Assembly: GCA_041628225.1 (NCBI GenBank)
Contig: JBFKPQ010000055.1
Location: 1 to 13,779, forward strand
Length of the DNA stretch: 13,779 nucleotides
From: JBFKPQ01 sp041628225
GTDB lineage: Bacteria > Actinomycetota > Acidimicrobiia > Spongiisociales > JAENVV01
Direction: 5' to 3'
The number at the start of each line of letters is the position of its first letter. Position 1 is the stretch's first letter. The notes beneath the pieces were generated by a model. The model worked only from the letters and a program-made list of their open reading frames with translations. It had not been told where the DNA came from and searched no databases. This document shows positions 1 through 8,174 of the stretch, in pieces. A program made the position numbers and the translations under genes.

Positions 1-1062
1 TCGCTGCCGTTCGCCGGAGCGACGATCGAGTCGATGATCGCCGATGTGTTCGAGCGCAAGCTCCTGGGACGGGATCCACACGCCACAGAACGTCTCTGGC
101 GAGACGTATACGCCATGGGCTACCGGCTGCGATCGGACCCGACGGTGATGGCGATTCTCAGTGGGCTGGAGATGGCGTGTTGGGACATCGTCGGCAAGGC
201 TGTCGATCGTCCGATCTACGACCTGCTCGGCGGTCGTGTCCACGAACGGCTCCGCGTCTACACGTACCTCTACCCAACCGACGCCGACTCCCGCGACGTG
301 CACCGCGATCCGGATCTGGCCGCCGAACGGGCCGTCGCCTATGCCGAAGACGGATTCACGGCGATCAAGTTCGATCCGGTCGTCGAGTACACGGCCCTCG
401 ATCCGTCCCAGCCAACCGCGGCGATCCTCGACCACGCCGAGCGGTACGTTCGTGCGATTCGAGACGCCGTTGGGCCCGAGGTCGATCTGCTCGTCGGCAC
501 CCACGGTCAGTTCTCGGCATCGGGTGCGGCCAGGTTGGCACGCCGACTCGAACCGTTCGATCCGCTCTGGTTCGAAGAGCCGGTTCCGCCGGAGAACATC
601 GACGCCATGGCCCAGGTGGCACGACGCACGTCGATTCCGATCGCGACGGGCGAGCGCCTCTCCACGAAGTACGAGTTCCGTGAGGTCCTGACCCGTCAGG
701 CCGCCTCGATCATCCAGCCCAACCTCGGCCGGGTCGGTGGCATCCTGGAGGCTAAGAAGGTGGCCGCGCTGGCCGAGGCACACTACGCCCACGTGGCACC
801 GCACCTCTACAACGGTCCGGTCGGCTTGGCGGCCTCGTTGCAACTCGACGCCTGCACACCGAACTTCCTGGTTCAGGAGGTGATCGGTTACGGAGCCGAC
901 TTCCACGGTGACCTCGTAGGAGGGGCGCTCGTGGTCGAGGACGGTTACGCCGAGATACCGACGGCCCCGGGGCTGGGGATCACGCTGGACCGTGCCGTCG
1001 TGGAGGGCGCCCGGTCATCGCCGACGCGACTGCACTTGGACGTGCATCCCCGCGACGACTGA
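1..1062 (+). CDS. Mandelate racemase/muconate lactonizing-type enolase-superfamily enzyme, 5' truncated
   Basis: The frame is open from base 1, so the start lies upstream; 353 residues are visible against about 380-400 usual for the family, so only part of the N-terminal capping domain is missing. Seen in order: capping-domain segment LEMACWDIVGKA, KxD-type strand IKFD (visible residues 122-125), the strand that normally carries the first metal ligand (LLVGTHGQ, about 163-170), WFEEP (190-194), ATGERL (215-220), IQPNLGRVGG (238-247) and APHLYNGPVG (266-275, with the conserved His). The last motifs resemble sugar-acid dehydratases such as DgoD. The canonical first metal Asp is Gly here, and the usual QPD is QPN, so the substrate should not be copied from DgoD. 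Superfamily membership is secure; reaction and substrate are unknown. It converges on the transporter ATPase gene across 15 bp and is probably not part of that operon. Confidence 0.9.
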   Translation, partial: SLPFAGATIESMIADVFERKLLGRDPHATERLWRDVYAMGYRLRSDPTVMAILSGLEMACWDIVGKAVDRPIYDLLGGRVHERLRVYTYLYPTDADSRDVHRDPDLAAERAVAYAEDGFTAIKFDPVVEYTALDPSQPTAAILDHAERYVRAIRDAVGPEVDLLVGTHGQFSASGAARLARRLEPFDPLWFEEPVPPENIDAMAQVARRTSIPIATGERLSTKYEFREVLTRQAASIIQPNLGRVGGILEAKKVAALAEAHYAHVAPHLYNGPVGLAASLQLDACTPNFLVQEVIGYGADFHGDLVGGALVVEDGYAEIPTAPGLGITLDRAVVEGARSSPTRLHLDVHPRDD

Positions 1063-1080
1063 CCGGCGAGGGGCCGATCA
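1060..1080. terminator. Short imperfect hairpin between two convergent genes
   Basis: TGACCGGC (1060-1067) pairs with GCCGATCA (1073-1080) with one mismatch and a 5-nt loop. It overlaps the stop codon of the enolase-superfamily gene and the last codons of the opposite ATPase gene. A bidirectional terminator would fit here, but there is no T-tract on either side and the stem is short. Confidence 0.25.
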
Positions 1081-3120
1081 GAGGTCGGGGACCGAATGGT
1101 CGACCCAGGGTCGACTCTGGAGTTCGCGCAGCTCGTAGGGCGGAATGTGACACACGATCGTGTGACCCGGCGACACCTCGACCTCGGGAGGCTCGATGAC
1201 ATCGCAGGTGCCTTCGATGAAGCGATGGCACCTCGTGTGGAAGACACATCCGGGCGGAGGGTCTTTCGGCGATGGGATCTCGCCCTTCAGGGGAATGCGG
1301 TCTTCGGCCTCGCCGTCTACGCTCGGAACGGCCGACAAGAGCGCCTCGGTGTACGGATGGTTCGGACCTTCGAACATGGCGTCGGTGGGGCCGAGTTCCA
1401 TGATCCGGCCGATGTACATGACGGCGATCCGATCGGACAGGTAGCGAACCACGCCGATGTCGTGGCTGATGAACAGGTAGCTGGTTCGGATGTCGCGCTG
1501 GAGGTCGTCGAGCAGGTTCAGGATCGCCGCCTGTACGGACACATCCAGAGCCGAGGTCGGCTCGTCGCACACCACGACGTCGGGATCGCCGGCGAAAGCC
1601 CTCGCGATGGCGACCCGTTGCTTGAGTCCTCCCGAGAGCTGACGGGGTCGCATGTCGAGATGACGATCCGACAGCTGCATGGCGTGCGCTACCTCGACGG
1701 CGGCCTTGTCCGCCTCTTCCCCTGTCTTGCCCGTGAGCTTGGTGACGGCGCGACTGAGGATGCGGCGCACCGTCCACGAGCGATTGAGGGCAGAGTCCGG
1801 GTTCTGGAACACCATCTGGATGGCCTTGATGGATTCGGTCCGGCGTTCCGTCGCTCGATCGGCCATCGGCCTGCCCCGCAACGTGATCTCGCCGCCTTCG
1901 TCGGGAGCGTGTACACCGAGCATCGTCTTGGCCAGCGTCGACTTGCCCGAGCCCGACTCGCCGACGAGGCCGAGCGTTTCGCCTTCGGCGAACCCCATAT
2001 CGACCGCGACGAGCGCCGGGACGTCGCCAGACCGCTGTCGGAACGTCTTCGATACCCCGCGCACGCCGATGATCTCCTCGTCGCCCGGCGTGTGCTCGGT
2101 GGCGATGTCCTCGGGCTGTGGCATCTCGTCGATGCGATCCGGATGGTGGCACCTCGTCCAGTGACCGTCTCCGCGCGGCACCTTGGGCGGGACCTCTTCA
2201 CGGCAGAGGTCGGTGGCGATCGGGCACCGATCCACATACACGCAGGTCGGCAGCACGTCGCCGATCTGGGGAAGGCTGCCCGGGATGGAGTACAGCGCAC
2301 GGTCGGTCTTCCGCATGCCGTGGCGGGGGATCGAGTTGAGCAAGCCCACCGTGTAGGGGTGGCTGGGATTGTCGAAGACGTCGTCGACGGTGCCTTCTTC
2401 GACGATGCGGCCGGCGTACATGATGCCGACGCGGTCGCACATCGTGCGGATGACGCCCAGATTGTGCGCGATGAGCAAGATGGCGGCGCCGATCTCGTCG
2501 CGCAGCTCGCGAACGAGATCGAGGACTTCTGCCTCCACGGTCGCATCCAGACCGGTCGTCGGCTCGTCGAGGACGAGCAGCAGGGGATCGGAAGCCAGGG
2601 CCATGGCGATGACGACTCGCTGCAGCATGCCGCCCGACAGCTGGTGCGGGTACCGATCCATCACGCTATCCGGGTCGGCGATGTGGACTCGGCGCAGCGC
2701 GTTCCGCGCGTTGGCCATCGCCTCGCTCTTGGACTGTCCGAGCACCTCGAACGACTCGGCCACCTGGCGGCCGATCTTGAGGACCGGATTCACGGCCTGG
2801 ACCGGGTCCTGGAACACCATCGAGGCGTGGTTGGCGCGGAACTCCCTGAGTTCCTTCTGCGTCATCGCCGTGACCTCACGGCCACCCACCTCGATCGTCC
2901 CGTTCAGGAGTCGGCCATTGCGGGGCAGATACCGCAACGCCGTGTACGCCGTGGTCGACTTGCCGCAACCACTCTCACCGACGAGGCCGTATGCCTCGCC
3001 TGGCTTCACGTCGAAACTGACGCCGCGGAGCACGGCCCGCGGCGTCCCGCGCACGATGTACGCCATCTCCAGGTCACGGATCGACAGGGCTGCCGTGGCG
3101 GTTGCGGTCGGTGCTGTCAT
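1078..3120 (-). CDS. ABC importer ATPase, fused DppD-DppF-type double nucleotide-binding protein
   Basis: A 680-residue protein with two complete ABC ATPase halves that power the two permeases encoded just upstream. First half: Walker A GESGCGKST (48-56), signature LSGGM (161-165), Walker B LLVLDEP (181-187), H-loop His219. Second half: Walker A GESGSGKST (387-395), LSGGL (495-499), VVVCDEP (515-521), His553. Each half ends in an oligopeptide-transporter tail with four cysteines (293, 299, 306, 324 and 625, 631, 639, 657); such tails bind an iron-sulfur cluster in some family members. The start is the ATG at 3120, which overlaps the preceding permease stop as ATGA and follows the SD-like AGGTGA; a longer reading would run back into the permease gene. 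Two-domain fusions are known in actinobacteria and rhizobia. Substrate cannot be read from the ATPase: peptides, opines, nickel or small betaine-like compounds are all possible for this class. Confidence 0.95.
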   Translation of the reverse strand: MTAPTATATAALSIRDLEMAYIVRGTPRAVLRGVSFDVKPGEAYGLVGESGCGKSTTAYTALRYLPRNGRLLNGTIEVGGREVTAMTQKELREFRANHASMVFQDPVQAVNPVLKIGRQVAESFEVLGQSKSEAMANARNALRRVHIADPDSVMDRYPHQLSGGMLQRVVIAMALASDPLLLVLDEPTTGLDATVEAEVLDLVRELRDEIGAAILLIAHNLGVIRTMCDRVGIMYAGRIVEEGTVDDVFDNPSHPYTVGLLNSIPRHGMRKTDRALYSIPGSLPQIGDVLPTCVYVDRCPIATDLCREEVPPKVPRGDGHWTRCHHPDRIDEMPQPEDIATEHTPGDEEIIGVRGVSKTFRQRSGDVPALVAVDMGFAEGETLGLVGESGSGKSTLAKTMLGVHAPDEGGEITLRGRPMADRATERRTESIKAIQMVFQNPDSALNRSWTVRRILSRAVTKLTGKTGEEADKAAVEVAHAMQLSDRHLDMRPRQLSGGLKQRVAIARAFAGDPDVVVCDEPTSALDVSVQAAILNLLDDLQRDIRTSYLFISHDIGVVRYLSDRIAVMYIGRIMELGPTDAMFEGPNHPYTEALLSAVPSVDGEAEDRIPLKGEIPSPKDPPPGCVFHTRCHRFIEGTCDVIEPPEVEVSPGHTIVCHIPPYELRELQSRPWVDHSVPDL

Positions 3121-4052
3121 GACTTCATCACCTGATCGATCGAGTCGGCCATCAAGTTCACTCCGATCACGAGGGTTCCGATGGCGAGCGCCGGGAAGAC
3201 GGTCGGCCACCAGACCTCTGCCGTGATCTGCTGATAGTTCTGGGCTACGTCGATACCCCAGTTCGGGTCGGTCGCGTTCCCGCCCGAGAGGCCCAGGAAG
3301 GCCAGGGTCGCCAGCGTGAAGATGGCGTAACCCAGACGGACGGTGACCTCGACGATCACGACGCCGATGATGTTGGGGAAGATCTCACGAGAGATGATGA
3401 ACAGGCTGCGTTCGCCGCGCATGCGGGCGGCGGTCACGTAGTCGAGTTGCGACTCGGCGAGCGTTGCGGCGCGCACGGTACGAGCGATGGGCGGGATGAA
3501 CAGGAATCCGATGGTGCCGATGATCACCGGCGTCGTGGCGCCGAACGTGAACACGATAACGATGGCCAACAGAATCGCCGGGATCGACAGGATCGCCTCG
3601 AGGATCCGGCTGATCACCTCATCGATCCAGCCCTTGAAGTAGCCGGTGAACAAGCCGAGCAAGGTGCCGAAGAAGGCCGAGATCAAGGTGGCGGCGGGAG
3701 CGGCGATGAGGATGGGTCGGGCTCCGTGGACGACCCGCGAGTACACATCCCGACCGAGCCGGTCCGTGCCGAACCACGCAGTGCTGTCCGGCGGCGTTCG
3801 CCGGAGCGATTCTCCTGCGGCATTGACCACGTTGCCTTTGGGATCGAAGCGATCGAGCAGTTCCGGGAAGAGGCCCGAGATGACCCAGAAGGCGATGATG
3901 ATGGCACCGATGATGAAGCTGGGGCTCTTGAAGAGGAGCCGTCTCTGCTCCTTGCGCACCTGGACACGGGTCGCAGCCGCGGCCTTGCGCGCCACCGTGT
4001 CCTCGTCGGTCGTGTCGACCATCGGGTCCGAGTTGTCGGGAGTCGTCGTCAT
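3117..4052 (-). CDS. ABC importer permease, DppC/OppC type
   Basis: A 311-residue inner-membrane permease. It has a charged cytoplasmic N-terminus of about 44 residues, a first membrane helix at about 46-62, the family motif FGTDRLGRDV (94-103) in the following loop, and five further hydrophobic segments between about 113 and 300. The cytoplasmic EAA loop that docks onto the ATPase is at about 200-221, with LDYVTAARMRG. The start ATG at 4052 overlaps the stop of the upstream permease by 4 nt (ATGA), with GAGG just ahead; its own stop overlaps the ATPase start in the same way, so the three genes should be translationally coupled. Length and motif order are ordinary for the peptide/nickel permease family. 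It pairs with the other permease to form the membrane channel. Confidence 0.95.
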   Translation of the reverse strand: MTTTPDNSDPMVDTTDEDTVARKAAAATRVQVRKEQRRLLFKSPSFIIGAIIIAFWVISGLFPELLDRFDPKGNVVNAAGESLRRTPPDSTAWFGTDRLGRDVYSRVVHGARPILIAAPAATLISAFFGTLLGLFTGYFKGWIDEVISRILEAILSIPAILLAIVIVFTFGATTPVIIGTIGFLFIPPIARTVRAATLAESQLDYVTAARMRGERSLFIISREIFPNIIGVVIVEVTVRLGYAIFTLATLAFLGLSGGNATDPNWGIDVAQNYQQITAEVWWPTVFPALAIGTLVIGVNLMADSIDQVMKS

Positions 4053-5011
4053 GCGGCCTCACTGAAGGTCATACGAGCGCGTGGGTTCATCCAGGCGATG
4101 ACGAGGTCGGCGGCCAGCGTGGCCACCATGTAGATGATGGCCACCGTCAGCACGCCACCACGCAGTACGGGGTAGTCGGCGGCGTCCACGGCGTCGAAGA
4201 TGAGGCGTCCCAGGCCGGGATAGTTGTAGATCAGCTCGAGGCCGACCATGCCTCCGAAGAGGTAGCCGAGCTGGGTGCCGACGACCGCAACCGTCGGGAG
4301 GAGCGAGTTCCTCAAAACGTGCTTCCGGAACACCTCAGAGGTGCTGAGCCCGCGCATGAAGGCGGTCCGGGTGTAGTCGGCCTCCATTGCCGAAATCGTG
4401 CTGGCGCGTGTGATGCGGGCGATGTAACCGAAGTACACGGTCAGGACCGTGAAGACGGGCAGCAGCAGGTATTGCATCTGGGTCAGCACGCTGGCGCCGT
4501 CGGGCGGATTGGCGACCACGCGGAAGAAGCCGATCGGAACCGCCAAGAGCACGAGAAACAGCGCTCCGACGACGAACTCGGGAAGCGAAGAGAAGGCCAC
4601 GCCGAGGTTCACGATGGCGCGGTCGAGCCACGAGTCTCGCTTGTAGGCGGCGAGGATGCCGCCGAGGATCGAAAGCGGGAGCACGAGCGCCAGAGCAAAC
4701 ACGACCAGTTTGGTCGAGTTCCACAGGGAGGTCAGCACGAGACTCGAGACCGAGGTGCCGGGCCGAGTGAACGAGTCGCCGAAATCGAACGTGATGGTGT
4801 CGACGGCCGCGTCCCGGAGCTGTTCGAGCACCGACTTGTCGAGGCCGAGCGACGCCGTGACGGCCGCCAACCGCTCGGGTGAGGCGGTGCCACCGGCGAT
4901 CTTCCGTGCCGGGTCGCCGGGGGCAACGTTCGGGATGAGGGTGATGAGGACGAGGATGATGCCCAGGGTGAGTAGGGACAACAGCAGGCGACGAACGATG
5001 AATCTCGTCAC
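4049..5011 (-). CDS. ABC importer permease, DppB/OppB type
   Basis: A 320-residue inner-membrane permease with six predicted helices (roughly 9-29, 100-122, 137-162, 181-200, 241-262 and 285-307). It carries the N-terminal APGDPARKIAGG segment typical of DppB proteins, a large periplasmic loop between helices 1 and 2, and the EAA docking loop at about 210-230 (MEADYTRTAFMRG). The start is GTG at 5011, supported by GAGGAGG seven bases upstream; no better ATG is nearby. It is separated from the binding-protein gene by 103 bp holding a strong hairpin, while its 3' end overlaps the next permease by 4 nt. It forms the heterodimeric channel with that permease. Confidence 0.95.
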   Translation of the reverse strand: MTRFIVRRLLLSLLTLGIILVLITLIPNVAPGDPARKIAGGTASPERLAAVTASLGLDKSVLEQLRDAAVDTITFDFGDSFTRPGTSVSSLVLTSLWNSTKLVVFALALVLPLSILGGILAAYKRDSWLDRAIVNLGVAFSSLPEFVVGALFLVLLAVPIGFFRVVANPPDGASVLTQMQYLLLPVFTVLTVYFGYIARITRASTISAMEADYTRTAFMRGLSTSEVFRKHVLRNSLLPTVAVVGTQLGYLFGGMVGLELIYNYPGLGRLIFDAVDAADYPVLRGGVLTVAIIYMVATLAADLVIAWMNPRARMTFSEAA

Positions 5012-5071
5012 TCGTCTGCCTCCTCTCGATCCACGTCGTTGACCCTAGCCCTTCTACCTGCGCCGCCGCTG

Positions 5072-5104
5072 GGGTGGCAGGGCCCCCTCCGGGCCCTGCC
5101 ACCC
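5072..5104 (-). terminator. Perfect 14-bp GC-rich hairpin between binding-protein and permease genes
   Basis: GGGTGGCAGGGCCC (5072-5085) and GGGCCCTGCCACCC (5091-5104) are exact reverse complements with a 5-nt loop. The hairpin begins 10 bp after the stop of the binding-protein gene in transcript direction and is followed by no T-run. This fits a leaky terminator or an mRNA-stabilising stem that keeps binding-protein mRNA in excess over permease mRNA, as known for other binding-protein-first importer operons. The structure is seen directly; the role is inferred. Confidence 0.7.
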
Positions 5105-5114
5105 GCGTTGGTCG

Positions 5115-6860
5115 TCAGGCGCTCTTCGAAGCCTTCTCGAGCTTCATGTGACCCAGTGCGGTGACCTGCACACCCGAAACGGATGCGTCGTGTCCCGACA
5201 GGTAGTTGAAGAAGAAGGGGTAGATAGCCGGCGCGTCCTCGTGCAGGAGTTGCTGGATCTGTCCCACGGCCCGCTTCTGCCCGTCGACGTCCACCGCTGC
5301 CTGGTACTCGGCGAACAGCCGGTCGAATTCGGGCGACGCGTAGTTCGACGAGTTCCAGTCACCGTCGGTCTCCAACGCGCGACCGAAGTACACATCCGGC
5401 GTCGGGCGATGGCCGTAGTCGACGATCCCGATTTCGGCAGATGCGCCGCACGGCCTTCCCGGGCCTCCGGTGTCGGGTTGGGCGCCCCAAGTGGCGCCTG
5501 CACACCAGTACTCGCCGTAGAAGTCCGAGTTCGCGGTCACGTTGACCGACAGGGTCACACCGGCTTCACGGGCGTTCTGCTCTACGATGGCCGCCATGTC
5601 TGCGCTGTACTGGATGTCGCCTGCCTCGATTGTCGCCTGCAGCCCTTCGTACCCGGCGTCCGCCAGCAACTGCTTGGCCATCTCGATGTCGCGGGGACGC
5701 TGCGGCGTCGCGTCGGGATCGAAGAAAGGCAGCGCCGGGTGCACGGGGTGGTCGTTTGCGATGATGCCCTCACCTTCGAACAAGACGTCGACCATCTGCT
5801 GCCGATCCACCATGAACCCGAACGCACGCCTGACTCGCGCATCTGTGAATGGGCCACCCTCCGGAAGCTGGGTGTTGAACCACAGTTGGCGGTGGTTGGC
5901 GGCGGGTGGCTTCAGCAGCGTGAAGTTCGGGTCGTTCAACAGGCTCGTGCCTTCGATCACCGGGAACGACTGGATCATGTCGAGTTCACGTGCCTGCATG
6001 GCCGAAACCTTTGCGCCCTCCGACCCGAACCCGGCCAGGGTGATCTCGTCGAGGAACGGGCGGCCACCCCAGTAGTTCTCATTGGCTTTGAACACGGTCG
6101 TGAACGTTGTCGGATCGTGGCTCTCGAAGATCCAGGCGCCGGTTCCAGCGGGGTTGGCATCGAGCGTCGTGCCGTCCGAGTAGCCGACGGGCGTGATCAG
6201 TGACTGTGGGTTGAACAGCGAGACGAGCACCGGGAAGTTCCCGTTCGGCTTGTCGAGGTTGACCACGACGGTGGTGTCATCCGGGGTTTCTGTCGCTCCC
6301 TCGCTGTAGACGCCGGATACGCCCGCACCCGCAATGATCATCCGGTCCAACGTGGCGGCTACGTCTGCGGACGTGAAGGGCGTCCCGTCGTGCCACAGGA
6401 TGCCGTTGCGGAGCTTGAACGTCCACCGCGTACCGTCGTCGTTGGGTGACCACTCGGTGGCGAGGCCGGTCGCGCCGATGTTGCCGTCGGGGGCAAGGCC
6501 GACCAGGTACTCGAAGCTCTGGGACAGCACGCTGTACGTGCCGAGGTCGAGCATGTTGAGGGGGTCGAGGCCAGACGTGGCGTCACCTTGCTGAATGCCG
6601 ATGCGAAGGCTGCCGCCCGCCGTCGGGGTTCCACCTCCGCCTGCCGCGGTCGTCGCGGTTGCGCCGCCGGCCGTCGTGTCGGCCGTGCCATCACCACACG
6701 CCGCCAACACGGCGGCCATCGTGGACATGCCGAGACCCAGGATCGCACCGCGCTTCATGAAGTCACGTCGAGAGATCGCGCCTGCCGCGTAGTGCTCGAT
6801 CAAGTCCACTTCGACAGGGGACGCGTTCTTCCTGATGAGGTCGTAGAGTTTCCAGTTCAT
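5115..6860 (-). CDS. ABC importer solute-binding lipoprotein, family 5 (peptide/nickel/opine class), Tat-exported
   Basis: A 581-residue extracytoplasmic binding protein that captures the importer substrate. The N-terminus has a long n-region, a twin-arginine motif SRRDFMK (30-36), a hydrophobic stretch and a lipobox LAAC ending at Cys55, followed by a Thr/Ala/Gly-rich linker: a Tat-exported lipoprotein. The mature part has family-5 features, including the WSPNDDGTRWTFKLRNGILW block and the C-terminal region with EFDRLFAEYQAAVD. Two cysteines, 453 and 471, flank a Gly/Pro-rich loop and could form a disulfide. The ATG at 6860 is chosen because GGAGG lies 11 bases upstream and the product begins MNWKLYDLIRK; in-frame ATGs further upstream lack such a site. 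It is the first gene of the importer operon, divergent from the oxygenase gene. The ligand is unknown; the neighbouring enzymes suggest a trimethylammonium compound. Confidence 0.95.
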   Translation of the reverse strand: MNWKLYDLIRKNASPVEVDLIEHYAAGAISRRDFMKRGAILGLGMSTMAAVLAACGDGTADTTAGGATATTAAGGGGTPTAGGSLRIGIQQGDATSGLDPLNMLDLGTYSVLSQSFEYLVGLAPDGNIGATGLATEWSPNDDGTRWTFKLRNGILWHDGTPFTSADVAATLDRMIIAGAGVSGVYSEGATETPDDTTVVVNLDKPNGNFPVLVSLFNPQSLITPVGYSDGTTLDANPAGTGAWIFESHDPTTFTTVFKANENYWGGRPFLDEITLAGFGSEGAKVSAMQARELDMIQSFPVIEGTSLLNDPNFTLLKPPAANHRQLWFNTQLPEGGPFTDARVRRAFGFMVDRQQMVDVLFEGEGIIANDHPVHPALPFFDPDATPQRPRDIEMAKQLLADAGYEGLQATIEAGDIQYSADMAAIVEQNAREAGVTLSVNVTANSDFYGEYWCAGATWGAQPDTGGPGRPCGASAEIGIVDYGHRPTPDVYFGRALETDGDWNSSNYASPEFDRLFAEYQAAVDVDGQKRAVGQIQQLLHEDAPAIYPFFFNYLSGHDASVSGVQVTALGHMKLEKASKSA

Positions 6861-7046
6861 CGTTGTTGCCACCTCCGCGGGGGATCCGGCACCGCCGACC
6901 ATGGGCGACGCCTCGCTCATGGACCATAGCGGCACGATTCCGCACTTTCAGAAATTCGTTCCATTCATTGCAACGCAACGAAGTTCCTTGTCGGGGCTCT
7001 ACGACAGAAAGCCTCCTGGTACGGTGTCGCGGCGAGGAGGATCGGC
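6861..7046. promoter_or_regulatory. Divergent control region between importer and oxygenase genes
   Basis: This 186-bp gap must hold the 5' signals of both transcription units. It contains the ribosome-binding site of each flanking gene (GGAGG before each start) and an operator-like dyad (annotated separately). On the - strand, CTGAAA and TATGGT at 17-bp spacing form a weak sigma-70-like promoter candidate for the importer; no convincing + strand promoter was found by eye. Confidence 0.5.
6951..6986. promoter_or_regulatory. Operator-like inverted repeat
   Basis: GAAATTCGTT (6951-6960) and AACGAAGTTC (6977-6986) are inverted repeats matching at 9 of 10 positions, with 16 bp between them that include the palindrome TTGCAA. 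The location in a divergent intergenic region between transport and catabolic genes fits a binding site for a transcriptional regulator, but no regulator gene is in the window. The dyad is seen; the role is inferred. Confidence 0.4.
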
Positions 7047-8174
7047 ATGGCAACGCTCGGATCAGTCGGCGATCACACGCTGTCGGTCGCTTGGGACGAC
7101 GCCGAATCCGCCGACTTCCATTTCGTCTGGTTGCGCGACAACTGCGCCTGCCCCGAGTGCCGGCACCCGGACGCCTGGGAACGGCTCATCGACAACGTGA
7201 CATTGTCGCTGGATCAACGGCCCACCGTGGCCGATGCCGGCGACCGGCTCAACATCACCTGGAGCGACGGCCACGAGAGCTCATACGGTTGGCAATGGTT
7301 GCGGGACCACCGGTACGGCAAACCGGCCCGACTCGATCGCGCGGAGCGGCCCATCCTGTGGACGGCGTCGATCGCCGACGCTCCACCCGTCGTTGAACTG
7401 GCGGAGATCGACGCCGGCGATGTGGGCTTGCGCCGGTGGCTCAGCCTCATCCGCGACTATGGCTTCACCATCGTGAAGGGCGTGCCGGCTCGGGTCGGAG
7501 CCGTCGTCGAGTTGGCCCAGCGAATCACCTTCATCCAGGAGACACACTTCGGGCGCGAGTTCCAGGTGATCTCCAAGCCGGATCCCGAGAACCTCGCCTA
7601 CACCGCGGTCAAGCTGACAGCGCACACCGACGTGGTGAATCGCCGGAACCTCCCCGGGTTGCAGTTCCTGCACTGCATCGAGTTCGAGGCCACCGGTGGT
7701 GAGAGCATCCTCGTGGACGGTTTCGAGGCGGCGCGTCGGCTCCGCGAGCAACATCCCGAGAAGCACGAGCTCCTGGCGTCGGTCGACATCCCCTATGTGT
7801 TCGAGGACGAGCACCACGACATCCGCAACCATCAACGTGTCATCACGGTCGACGGGGACGGCCATCACACCGAGGTGCGCTTCCACACCGCGTTGCTCGG
7901 TGCCATCGATCTCGATCCGGAGCTGATCGAACCGTTCTACCGGGCGTGGCAGACGTTCGGGCGCCTGCTTCGGGACCGCGAACTCGAGTACGTCTTCAAG
8001 ATGGAACCGGGCGACTGCCAGGTGTTCGACAACCGTCGCGTTCTCCACGCCCGCGCCGCCTTCGACCCGAACTCGGGGCCGCGGCACCTGCAGGGGACCT
8101 ACGTCGAACGTGACGACTTCATGAGCCGCCTCCGGGTTCTGGAGCGCCAAGGCCGGCCTTTCCGCGTGTCGTGA
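7047..8174 (+). CDS. Gamma-butyrobetaine hydroxylase-like Fe(II)/2-oxoglutarate oxygenase (TmpA/BBOX/TMLH family)
   Basis: A 375-residue oxygenase expected to hydroxylate a trimethylammonium substrate using O2 and 2-oxoglutarate. The N-terminal domain has the BBOX zinc site, Cys33, Cys35, Cys38 (DNCACPEC) and His76 (WSDGHES). The C-terminal TauD-type barrel has the iron triad His193-x-Asp195 and His334 (DNRRVLHAR), the 2-oxoglutarate Arg346 (PRHLQGTY), and aromatic residues at the positions forming the quaternary-ammonium cage of human BBOX1 (Phe168, Phe172, Tyr185, Tyr352, by recalled alignment). Asn182 matches one BBOX substrate-carboxylate contact, but the usual R-F/Y-N segment reads RFHT (278-281). 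GGAGG precedes the ATG by 8 bases. It is coupled by TGATG to the HD-domain gene. The fold is secure; gamma-butyrobetaine, trimethyllysine or a trimethylammonium phosphonate are all possible substrates. Confidence 0.9.
   Translation: MATLGSVGDHTLSVAWDDAESADFHFVWLRDNCACPECRHPDAWERLIDNVTLSLDQRPTVADAGDRLNITWSDGHESSYGWQWLRDHRYGKPARLDRAERPILWTASIADAPPVVELAEIDAGDVGLRRWLSLIRDYGFTIVKGVPARVGAVVELAQRITFIQETHFGREFQVISKPDPENLAYTAVKLTAHTDVVNRRNLPGLQFLHCIEFEATGGESILVDGFEAARRLREQHPEKHELLASVDIPYVFEDEHHDIRNHQRVITVDGDGHHTEVRFHTALLGAIDLDPELIEPFYRAWQTFGRLLRDRELEYVFKMEPGDCQVFDNRRVLHARAAFDPNSGPRHLQGTYVERDDFMSRLRVLERQGRPFRVS

Noticed and set aside
1096..3135. 679-codon open frame on the + strand opposite the ATPase gene
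   Set aside because: It is antisense to a certain ABC ATPase with all motifs in place. The product has no recognisable domain and an Arg/Asp/His-rich composition typical of the complement of GC-rich genes.
5148..6203. 351-codon open frame on the + strand opposite the solute-binding protein
   Set aside because: Antisense shadow of the lipoprotein gene, with low-complexity composition and no start signal.
7281..8150. 289-codon open frame on the - strand opposite the oxygenase
   Set aside because: The + strand frame encodes a complete zinc- and iron-site oxygenase; this is its GC-driven complement.
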